Shown here one piece after another: positions 1 to 4,662 of a stretch of DNA of 5,231 bases. This stretch comes from Candidatus Omnitrophota bacterium (GTDB taxonomy: Bacteria; Omnitrophota; Gorgyraeia; Aquiviventales; Aquiviventaceae), in the NCBI GenBank assembly GCA_016206725.1, contig JACQRA010000135.1:1-5231 (forward strand), given 5' to 3'. Positions within the stretch are counted from its first letter, which is position 1. Each line of letters opens with the position of its first letter. A model generated the notes under the pieces. That model was not told the DNA's origin. It was given only the letters and a program-made list of their open reading frames with translations, and ran no database searches. The translations under genes and the position numbers were made by a program.

Positions 1-1106
1 AATCCCAGATACGTCCCGAGGGCGTTGCCCAACAGCGCCAAGCACAACCCGACGGGGACGAGGCGCTCATGATAGACAGCGCCGACGAGGGGAGCGGAGA
101 TCACCCCGCCGAAGTTCGCTTGGGATGCGGTTGCCAGCAATCCCAGCGGAAGGCGCAACCACCGGCCGGCCGCCAGCATGAGACAGCCATGCAGCACAGC
201 ACTTGCTGCGCCGATTGCCAGCCACACCGGCGCTGAACGGAATCCCTGCAGGCTCGCTTGAGCGCCCATTGTCGCCAACACAAGATACAATACGGGTACT
301 CCCAGCCTGGTCGCGCATCGGCCGAGCCGCTGGACAGGACGCAGGGCTGCGGCTGACAACGCCAGGGTGGTGACGAGCAGCGCGGCCCATCCGGTGGAAG
401 AGGTGATGAGCGAGGTGGAGGGAAGCGCTGAGGCCAGCATGCGGGCGAGGCATGTGAGACCTGCCGCTACGGCGACACAGCCGATGGCGTCGCTCAACCG
501 GTACGGCGCTGGGGCGGCTGGAGAAGAAGAGGAAGGCGCGGGAGAAGCCGACGGAACAGCTTGCAGCCAGCGATCAATGGCCGGCGCTCGGGAAGAGATC
601 GCAATCAACAGCGCCATCCACCCATACGCGATCACGGCATCGGTGACCATCAACGCGGTGAACATCTGCTCGGGTGTCTGGAGAATCCCTCGCAGTGCGA
701 GCAGGTTCATGCTGCCGCCGGTCCACGTGGCAGCCAGCGTGCCCACCCCTTTCCATGCTTCCGCGGGCAAGACATGGCGAAGGCACCAGGCGACGAGCGG
801 CAACCCCACGACGATGCTCGTCATGCCGATGGCCATGGCGAGAAGCCCGGCTCGCCCGATGGCCCACACTGAGGGCAGATGGACGTTGAGCAGCAGCAAC
901 GCCAGCGCAAACGGAAGCCCATACGTCGTGATCAACCCATAGGTCGCATGATGTTGAGGCAGCCAGCCGAGCGTCGTGACGACCATCGGCAGGAGATAAC
1001 ACCACAGCGGAGGAGGGAGATAGCGAAGGATACATTGACCCCACGCAAGGCGTTCGGCACTGAGCACCAATGCGACGATCGCCACGATGCCGATCAGCGG
1101 GTTCAT
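1..1106 (-). CDS. DUF819 family (YjcL-like) integral membrane protein, 3' end cut by the window edge
   Basis: Reading leftward from the ATG at 1106-1104, the frame stays open for 368 codons to the window edge. The protein is strongly hydrophobic, with about ten to eleven likely membrane segments (roughly residues 3-18, 32-50, 57-76, 86-110, 148-172, 204-226, 234-254, 266-283, 291-313, 350-368). Two stretches match what I remember of the DUF819/COG5505 family: TWTGGSMNLLAL near residues 128-138, and ASQANFGG at 327-334 followed by a YHERLVPVGL...LLGNALGTYLG ending. Family members usually end a few residues after GTYLG, so only about ten residues are probably missing. A Pro/Ser/Ala-rich loop (residues 184-201) divides the two halves. 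The family is uncharacterised; the architecture suggests a transporter. The start overlaps the stop of the upstream NlpC/P60 gene by four bases (ATGA), so the two are probably translationally coupled. The family call is from recalled motifs, not a search. Confidence 0.87.
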   Translation of the reverse strand, partial: MNPLIGIVAIVALVLSAERLAWGQCILRYLPPPLWCYLLPMVVTTLGWLPQHHATYGLITTYGLPFALALLLLNVHLPSVWAIGRAGLLAMAIGMTSIVVGLPLVAWCLRHVLPAEAWKGVGTLAATWTGGSMNLLALRGILQTPEQMFTALMVTDAVIAYGWMALLIAISSRAPAIDRWLQAVPSASPAPSSSSPAAPAPYRLSDAIGCVAVAAGLTCLARMLASALPSTSLITSSTGWAALLVTTLALSAAALRPVQRLGRCATRLGVPVLYLVLATMGAQASLQGFRSAPVWLAIGAASAVLHGCLMLAAGRWLRLPLGLLATASQANFGGVISAPLVGAVYHERLVPVGLCLALLGNALGTYLG

Positions 1107-2077
1107 GGGAGATAGGTTCCGAAGTACACCGTACGGTGGCCAACGAGCGTTCCAGGTTGAAGGCGGTCGAGCGGACGCCCAAAGCGTTGCGCGACCGTCA
1201 TCCGACGAACCGTCAATCCGGTTCCCGGCCCCTCAATCAGCCAGCCCTCGCCGGCGTACAGCATGACGTGGGTAATTTTCCTCGGCTGGTTCTCGTCCGA
1301 GAGGAAGATCAAGTCCGCAGGCTGGAGTTGCGCGACGCGCTCGGCGCGTAGAAACTGTTCGTGCGCATCGCGCGGGATCGTGATGCCGACCGTCCGATAA
1401 CTCAAGTTGACCAGCCCTGAGCAATCAACACCAGTGACGCTCTCCGCCTCACTCTTGAACGGGGAGCGGCCGCCCCAAACATACGGATCATCCAGCAACT
1501 GCGACGCCGCCTGAACGATACGCCGTCGCCTGGTCTGAGGCGGAAGGCCGCGCAACGACTTCAACCATTCGATCTCACGACGCGCCAACCACCCCTGCGC
1601 TCCGTTGGCCAACCATACCGGTACGGTGTCGCCGTCGCTCGGTTCCACATAAAGCCACGTTCCCATCGGCAGATCAAACGCCCTCTGACGTTGCGGCTCG
1701 TCTGACCAGATCGTTGCCCATTTCGTCGTGATGACGGCGTTGACTGAACGCTTGCGGTGTTGCGGTTGGAGGGAGGACAACGGCAGCCAACCCGGGTAGC
1801 CTTGCCAGCGGTTGGCGTGCGTGAATTCCGGTTGTTCCATCGCCTCCACGTAGGCCCAGGCATCTTGCGTGCTGATGAGTCGGACGTGTTCGCCATAGAG
1901 CAGTTGCGTTTCTTGATCGGGATCGTGCGTGCCTGGTTGCGGTGTTGTGCCGGGTGCGGCGCGCAGATGTTCGACCGCCGCCGTCACGAGATACATCTGG
2001 GAGGACGCCGAGGCGCATCCGGCCGCCAATACCAGCAACCCACGACATACGATATACGATATACGAAATACGCTCAT
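1103..2077 (-). CDS. C40 (NlpC/P60) cysteine peptidase with SH3-like N-terminal domains, probable lipoprotein
   Basis: This 324-aa protein is a predicted cell-wall peptide hydrolase of the YkfC / dipeptidyl-peptidase VI type, which cleaves gamma-D-Glu to diamino-acid bonds in murein peptides. The N-terminus has arginines at 5 and 12, a short hydrophobic run and LAAGC with Cys21, a plausible but imperfect lipobox. Residues about 30-175 look like bacterial SH3 modules (YGEHVRLI, AWAYVEAM, GYPGWLP, GTWLYVEP, QGWLARREI). The catalytic domain follows: DPYVWGGRSPF at 197-207, an insert, TGVDCSGL with nucleophile Cys219, IPRDAHEQF, and ITHVMLYAG with His270. The third polar residue, 12 positions on as in YkfC, is Glu282 in LIEGPGTG, where His, Asn or Gln is more usual; I recall Glu in relatives. 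The start is constrained by an in-frame TAA five codons upstream but has no Shine-Dalgarno, and its first codons are made of a heptamer repeat. The gene is first in an operon with the DUF819 gene. Confidence 0.9.
   Translation of the reverse strand: MSVFRISYIVCRGLLVLAAGCASASSQMYLVTAAVEHLRAAPGTTPQPGTHDPDQETQLLYGEHVRLISTQDAWAYVEAMEQPEFTHANRWQGYPGWLPLSSLQPQHRKRSVNAVITTKWATIWSDEPQRQRAFDLPMGTWLYVEPSDGDTVPVWLANGAQGWLARREIEWLKSLRGLPPQTRRRRIVQAASQLLDDPYVWGGRSPFKSEAESVTGVDCSGLVNLSYRTVGITIPRDAHEQFLRAERVAQLQPADLIFLSDENQPRKITHVMLYAGEGWLIEGPGTGLTVRRMTVAQRFGRPLDRLQPGTLVGHRTVYFGTYLP
2042..2072. repeat. Tandem heptamer repeat, consensus ACGATAT, inside the 5' end of the NlpC/P60 gene
   Basis: Read on the plus strand there are four consecutive 7-bp units, acgacat (2042), acgatat (2049), acgatat (2056) and acgaaat (2063), then a partial acg. 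The two middle units are identical and each outer one differs by a single base. On the coding (minus) strand the repeat encodes about residues 2-12 of the lipoprotein signal region. Since 7 is not a multiple of 3, gain or loss of one unit would shift the frame. It may be a copy of a dispersed intergenic repeat or simply a chance low-complexity stretch. Confidence 0.75.
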
Positions 2078-2086
2078 TCCGTTATT

Positions 2087-2115
2087 AGCTTACAACACTC
2101 TTGTCCCTTCAACAA
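2087..2115 (-). promoter_or_regulatory. Candidate promoter of the NlpC/P60-DUF819 operon, geometry suggests a leaderless mRNA
   Basis: On the minus strand TTGTTG (2115-2110) and TAAGCT (2092-2087) are separated by 17 bp. Each matches the sigma-70 consensus at only three of six positions, but the -10 keeps the important T-A...T. The hexamer ends 9 nt before the ATG, so transcription would begin at or within a few bases of the start codon. There is no Shine-Dalgarno between them. The region is interleaved with the opposing promoter of the RAM gene. Weak on sequence alone; supported by the matching geometry at the other two starts. Confidence 0.4.
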
Positions 2116-2129
2116 TCTTGTGCTAAACT
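2101..2129 (+). promoter_or_regulatory. Candidate promoter of the RAM-ferredoxin operon, extended -10, near-leaderless
   Basis: TTGTCC (2101-2106) lies 17 bp from TAAACT (2124-2129); each hexamer matches the sigma-70 consensus at four of six positions. The bases TGC just before the -10 make an extended -10 element. The -10 ends 9 nt before the ATG at 2139, which would put the transcription start only a few bases from the start codon. No Shine-Dalgarno is present upstream of that ATG. The -35 region lies between the -35 and -10 of the opposing lipoprotein promoter, so the two are back to back and probably compete. Confidence 0.55.
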
Positions 2130-2138
2130 TTCCGCGTT

Positions 2139-2366
2139 ATGCCCAAAGCGTTCATCATGATTGATGTCACGCCTGGCACCGAACGCCAGGTGCAGGAATC
2201 GCTGAACAAGCTCGCCGGCATCAAGATGGTCTATCAAGTCACCGGCGAGCATGACATCATCGCCTTTGTGGATGCGGAGCCGTACGAGGAGTTTGCGGTC
2301 GTGTTGGCGACGATCCGCGGGCTGACGGGTGTTCGCGACACCGATTCACACTTAGTGCTGCAATAG
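2139..2366 (+). CDS. Stand-alone Lrp/AsnC-type ligand-binding (RAM) domain protein
   Basis: This 75-aa protein consists only of the C-terminal effector-binding domain of Lrp/AsnC regulators, without their helix-turn-helix. The expected beta-alpha-beta-beta-alpha-beta order can be read directly: FIMIDV (5-10), a helix from TERQVQESLNKL, IKMVYQVTGEHDIIAFVDA (strand, VTGxxD turn, strand), a helix from YEEFAVVLATI, then VRDTDSHLVL. In the family this fold forms dimers and octamers and binds amino acids or other small ligands at dimer interfaces. Stand-alone versions are common small proteins, usually without a known partner; a role as a sensor or as a modulator of full-length Lrp proteins is inference. 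The ATG has no Shine-Dalgarno but sits just after a promoter-like element. The ferredoxin gene begins 15 nt downstream on the same strand, so the two are probably co-transcribed. Confidence 0.88.
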   Translation: MPKAFIMIDVTPGTERQVQESLNKLAGIKMVYQVTGEHDIIAFVDAEPYEEFAVVLATIRGLTGVRDTDSHLVLQ

Positions 2367-2372
2367 AGGAGG
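2367..2372 (+). promoter_or_regulatory. Strong Shine-Dalgarno (AGGAGG) of the ferredoxin gene
   Basis: AGGAGG lies immediately after the RAM stop codon and 9 nt before the ATG at 2382. It fixes that start. It is the only strong, well-placed ribosome binding site at any gene start in the window, and it belongs to an operon-internal gene, unlike the operon-first genes, which have none. Confidence 0.85.
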
Positions 2373-2381
2373 GGTCTTGGC

Positions 2382-2696
2382 ATGTCGTATGTGATTACGG
2401 AGAAGTGCTTGGGAGAACGCTACGCAGTCTGTGCCACGGTGTGTCCGGTCGAATGCATTCACCCGGTTGATTACAAGAACGAGCCGTTCATGATCATCGA
2501 CCCTGAGGTGTGCATCAACTGCGGGCTGTGCCTGCCGGAGTGTCCGGTGGGTGCGATCGTGGCCTCCGAATCAGAGGATGCTGCCTACGCCGCCATCAAC
2601 AAGGAACTGACCCCCCAAGCCAAGAACAATCCCGCCGCTCCTGAACGACCCAAGAACGATCCCCCGAAGCGTCCCGGCAACAAATTGGTCAATTAG
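2382..2696 (+). CDS. 7Fe ferredoxin ([3Fe-4S][4Fe-4S]), Thermus type
   Basis: This small soluble electron carrier has 104 residues and eight cysteines: Cys9, 17, 21 and 25, then Cys44, 47, 50 and 54. The second group is a classic CxxCxxCxxxCP site (CINCGLCLPECP). The first has C-x7-C-x3-CP, with Glu12 where a full [4Fe-4S] site would carry its second cysteine. This matches the CIGxxxxxC pattern I remember for Thermus ferredoxin and for Azotobacter FdI. By that analogy Cys9, 17 and 54 would hold a [3Fe-4S] cluster, Cys21, 44, 47 and 50 a [4Fe-4S] cluster, and Cys25 would be free. After about residue 78 comes a Pro/Lys/Asn-rich tail, probably disordered, containing a ten-residue duplication. 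The gene is second in an operon with the RAM protein and converges on elp3, with an 8-bp overlap of the coding ends. Electron partners are unknown. Confidence 0.93.
   Translation: MSYVITEKCLGERYAVCATVCPVECIHPVDYKNEPFMIIDPEVCINCGLCLPECPVGAIVASESEDAAYAAINKELTPQAKNNPAAPERPKNDPPKRPGNKLVN
2621..2663 (+). repeat. In-frame direct repeat in the ferredoxin tail
   Basis: CAAGAACAATCCC (2621-2633) recurs as CAAGAACGATCCC (2651-2663), 12 of 13 bases identical and exactly 30 bp apart. It encodes KNNP and KNDP within two ten-residue units (AKNNPAAPER and PKNDPPKRPG). The arrangement suggests a small internal duplication that lengthened the C-terminal tail beyond the two-cluster domain. Confidence 0.6.
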
Positions 2697-2714
2697 TCCC
2701 CGAGTCTTTGACCA
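2686..2714. terminator. Weak hairpin spanning the convergent stop codons of ferredoxin and elp3
   Basis: TGGTCAA (2686-2692) and TTGACCA (2708-2714) are perfect inverted repeats enclosing a 15-nt loop. The structure covers both stop codons (TAG at 2694-2696 plus, TGA at 2691-2689 minus), where a bidirectional terminator would be expected since the genes leave no spacer. The stem is short with only three G-C pairs, and there is no T-run after it on the plus strand; on the minus strand only ATTTGTTG follows. It may be coincidence. Confidence 0.22.
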
Positions 2715-4269
2715 TGTACGTCTCGCGGAGCTCGTAGCCGAGCTTCCGGTAATATTCCCGCACGCCGACACCGGCGATTACCGCCATCCGTCCACGCCTG
2801 AATTCTTCGCGAGCAATCCGCTCAGCCTCCGCGAGCAGTTGCCGGCCGAATCCCCGGTGCTGCACGGCATCATCCCGTCGGTCGTGCAAGGAGAGGTGGC
2901 GCCCGTACGTATGCAGCTCGCGAATGAGCGCCGCCCCGGACAAGACGCCCCACCAGTGATCCGCCGCGCGGGGCAGACGCAATCGCAGGAACGCGGCCAG
3001 TTGGTCGGTTGACAGCTCTTCAAAGCTCAGAAAAACCTCCCGCCCATCGCTCGCCTCATAGTCGCGTCGTCTCAGCACGAACGAGCCGCTCGCCTGATCT
3101 CGCACTTGCCGGCACCGGATGCATCGGCATCGCCGTCCCTGCTGCGCCATCCGCCGCAGCACCGTCTCTCGAAGGTTCGTCACCTTGCAGCCGGCGGCGA
3201 TGGACGTCGAGGGGATGTCGCGGATGACCCGCTCGATCCGCACGTACGGCGGCACGAGCGCCTTCACATCAGCCAACAGTTCAATCAGCGTCTCGTCATC
3301 GTAGGGCTGGTAGCGTCCCTCCTGCCACCAGCGGTACAGCTCAGCCGATTCGATGACGACGCAGGGATAGATTTTCATCGCATCGGGACGATACGACGGA
3401 TTCTCGAAGAGCTCGTGGAGCGTCTCGCGATCATCCGTAGGCGAGGCGCCCGGCAAATTCGGCATGAGGTGGTAGGCGATTTTGAAGCCGGCGTTGCGTA
3501 GCAGCGCCGTGGCCCCTCGAACTTCCGCCGTCGTGTGGTCTCGCACGATCAGCTCCAAGACGCGCTCGTTGAGACTTTGCACGCCCAACTCCACGCGGGT
3601 CGCGCCCAACTCGCGCAAACGCCTGATTTCGGACTCATTGATGTAGTCCGGCCGCGTCTCAATCGTCAGGCCAATGATGCGGTGAGCCGCGGTTTCGTTG
3701 CAACGTTGCGCCTCTTCCAGCGATTCGGCTTCGACGCCGTTGGCCGCATCAAGACACCGCTGAATGAACGTTCGTTGGTACGCTTTCGGATAAAACGACC
3801 ACGTCCCCCCTTTGATGATGAGTTCGATTTTGTCGGTCGCATGACCTGTTTCCTCGAGGGTTTGCAATCGGCTGATCACCTGCCGGTAGGGATCGTAGTC
3901 GTTGCGCACCGCGCGCATCATGGCGGGTTCGTTGGTGAGATAACTCTTCGGCGCGCGTTCCTCCGTCGGGCAGTAGACGCATCGTCCGGGACAGGGGTAG
4001 GGCTTCGTGATGACGGTGATCGTGGCGATCCCAGAGATGGAACGGATCTGATTCAAGGTGAGAATCTGCTCGAGGCGCGCATTGGGATGGCGCAACCCGT
4101 GGGCGACGTCGCTGCGGTAGCGTTCGAGCAGGACGTCGTTACGGAGGAGGGGCGTCTTCGCCTGCAGCGCGACACGGGTCTTGGCCCGCCGCAGTTGAGC
4201 GCGCGTCTGCGGCAAGGTGTCGGTGAGCTGATCCAGCAGCAATCCGATGGCGTCCATCCCAATCTGCAA
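2689..4269 (-). CDS. elp3: Bacterial Elp3: radical SAM / GNAT tRNA uridine-34 5-carboxymethyl modification enzyme
   Basis: Elp3 uses S-adenosylmethionine and acetyl-CoA to add a carboxymethyl group to C5 of wobble uridine in tRNA; some bacteria have it without the other Elongator subunits. At 526 aa this is full length. Visible order: an N-terminal basic helical region (1-75); radical-SAM site PCPGRCVYCP with Cys93, Cys97 and Cys100; SYLTNEPAMMRAVRNDYDPY (110-129); IIKGGTWSFYP (151-161); IETRPDYI (203-210); VELGVQS (226-232); HLMPNLPG (267-274); RDIPSTSIAAGCKVTNLRE (350-368); a CRCIRC cluster (381-386), probably zinc-binding; and a GNAT domain from about 400 with the acetyl-CoA loop QHRGFG (470-475) and VREYYRKLGYE (503-513). 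The first possible start is TTG at 4269, after an in-frame TAG; ATG at 4257 (residue 5) is an alternative. Neither has a Shine-Dalgarno. Its 3' end overlaps the ferredoxin gene. Confidence 0.95.
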   Translation of the reverse strand: MQIGMDAIGLLLDQLTDTLPQTRAQLRRAKTRVALQAKTPLLRNDVLLERYRSDVAHGLRHPNARLEQILTLNQIRSISGIATITVITKPYPCPGRCVYCPTEERAPKSYLTNEPAMMRAVRNDYDPYRQVISRLQTLEETGHATDKIELIIKGGTWSFYPKAYQRTFIQRCLDAANGVEAESLEEAQRCNETAAHRIIGLTIETRPDYINESEIRRLRELGATRVELGVQSLNERVLELIVRDHTTAEVRGATALLRNAGFKIAYHLMPNLPGASPTDDRETLHELFENPSYRPDAMKIYPCVVIESAELYRWWQEGRYQPYDDETLIELLADVKALVPPYVRIERVIRDIPSTSIAAGCKVTNLRETVLRRMAQQGRRCRCIRCRQVRDQASGSFVLRRRDYEASDGREVFLSFEELSTDQLAAFLRLRLPRAADHWWGVLSGAALIRELHTYGRHLSLHDRRDDAVQHRGFGRQLLAEAERIAREEFRRGRMAVIAGVGVREYYRKLGYELRETYMVKDSGTN

Positions 4270-4303
4270 GTTAATGGGTTCAACAACTGCAAAGGAAACG
4301 GGC

Positions 4304-4332
4304 TAGAAGTTCCTCTGGTCCCTCCTTATAAT
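4304..4332 (+). promoter_or_regulatory. Promoter of the GNAT-def operon with consensus -10 TATAAT, near-leaderless
   Basis: A perfect TATAAT lies at 4327-4332, ending 12 nt before the ATG at 4345. The best -35 at 17-bp spacing is TAGAAG (4304-4309), matching three of six positions. Transcription would start near 4339, leaving a 5' leader of about five bases and no room for a ribosome binding site; the bases before the ATG (ctttctcct) contain none. The opposing elp3 promoter uses the same AT core. Confidence 0.6.
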
Positions 4333-4356
4333 AGTCTTTCTCCTATGAGTGGTGAA
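4328..4356 (-). promoter_or_regulatory. Candidate elp3 promoter overlapping the GNAT promoter and start codon
   Basis: On the minus strand TTCACC (4356-4351, four of six matches to TTGACA) is 17 bp from TATTAT (4333-4328, five of six matches to TATAAT). Transcription would start near 4321 and give a leader of about 50 nt. The -10 occupies practically the same bases as the TATAAT of the opposite promoter, and the -35 lies inside the GNAT reading frame, so both could not be occupied at once. AAGGAGG on this strand (4327-4321) is too far from the elp3 start to serve as its ribosome binding site. Confidence 0.4.
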
Positions 4357-4662
4357 CTAAAGATTGTCCACGATGAGGCGGCGCGACGATTCTGTGCGGC
4401 GCTTGAAGGCTTTGAGGCCTGTCTCATGTACCGGCGCGCCGGAGCGGAGATTGATCTGTACCACACCTATGTGCCGGAGGTCTTCCGCGGGCGGGGGATC
4501 GCCGAACAGTTGTGCAAAGCGGCGTTTGAATACGCCAAGTCGAAGGGCTTGACGGTGATCCCCTCGTGTTCCTACATCTCAGGCGCCTACTTGAAACGCC
4601 ACCCCGAGTACGAATCGCTCGTCAGGCAAGGCCCCTCGTCCAACCCGCTGGTGTCGGGCTGA
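4345..4662 (+). CDS. Small GNAT-family acetyltransferase, YjdJ / NATD1 type
   Basis: This 105-aa protein matches the COG2388 branch of GNAT proteins, minimal acetyltransferase folds of about 90-110 residues related to human NATD1. Visible marks are YRRAGAEIDLYHTYVPEVFRG (29-49, a beta-hairpin followed by the family's T-x-V-P signature), the acetyl-CoA loop RGRGIAEQL (48-56) with its R-x-x-G-x-A pattern, a helix from CKAAFEYAKSKG, and LTVIPSCSYISGAYLKRHPEY (69-89), whose PxCxY and HPEY are typical of the group. Substrate and physiological role are unknown. An open frame runs further upstream to 3535, but that part lies antisense to elp3. ATG 4345 gives the expected family length and sits just after a consensus -10. 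The stop overlaps the def start codon (TGATG), so the two genes are probably coupled. Confidence 0.9.
   Translation: MSGELKIVHDEAARRFCAALEGFEACLMYRRAGAEIDLYHTYVPEVFRGRGIAEQLCKAAFEYAKSKGLTVIPSCSYISGAYLKRHPEYESLVRQGPSSNPLVSG

Noticed and set aside
67..453. A 128-codon leftward open frame
   Set aside because: It is an out-of-frame shadow of DUF819, and its Arg/Pro/Ser-rich composition is typical of frame-shifted GC-rich coding sequence.
367..942. A 191-codon rightward open frame opposite DUF819
   Set aside because: It lies wholly antisense to the DUF819 gene, starts without a ribosome binding site and has no recognisable domain; long chance frames are common in GC-rich DNA.
574..1182. A 202-codon leftward open frame across the NlpC/DUF819 junction
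   Set aside because: It has Arg/His/Ser-rich composition with no recognisable motif. The neighbouring frame in the same direction gives a hydrophobic DUF819 protein with family signatures and an ATGA overlap.
2042..2072. Heptamer array considered as the start of a CRISPR array or phage attachment site
   Set aside because: The units are 7 bp, directly contiguous with no spacers, and there is no integrase or tRNA nearby.
2571..2771. A 66-codon leftward frame across the ferredoxin/elp3 junction
   Set aside because: It overlaps two well-supported genes in other frames and has low-complexity Gly/Ser content.
3106..3501. A 131-codon rightward open frame inside elp3
   Set aside because: It is antisense to the conserved middle and zinc-binding regions of Elp3, with no motif or ribosome binding site.
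4321..4327. AAGGAGG on the minus strand as a ribosome binding site for elp3
   Set aside because: It lies about 50 nt upstream of the elp3 start codon and is followed by no in-frame start before an in-frame TAG, so it is probably just the complement of pyrimidine-rich promoter sequence.
3535..4344. N-terminal extension of the GNAT reading frame, making a 375-aa protein
   Set aside because: This part is antisense to elp3 and unlike any GNAT domain. The ATG at 4345 gives the normal family length and directly follows a consensus -10.
4566..4661. Upstream ATG start for def adding 32 residues
   Set aside because: The added residues are the out-of-frame reading of the GNAT gene and precede the usual deformylase N-terminus; the TGATG junction at 4660-4664 is the natural start.
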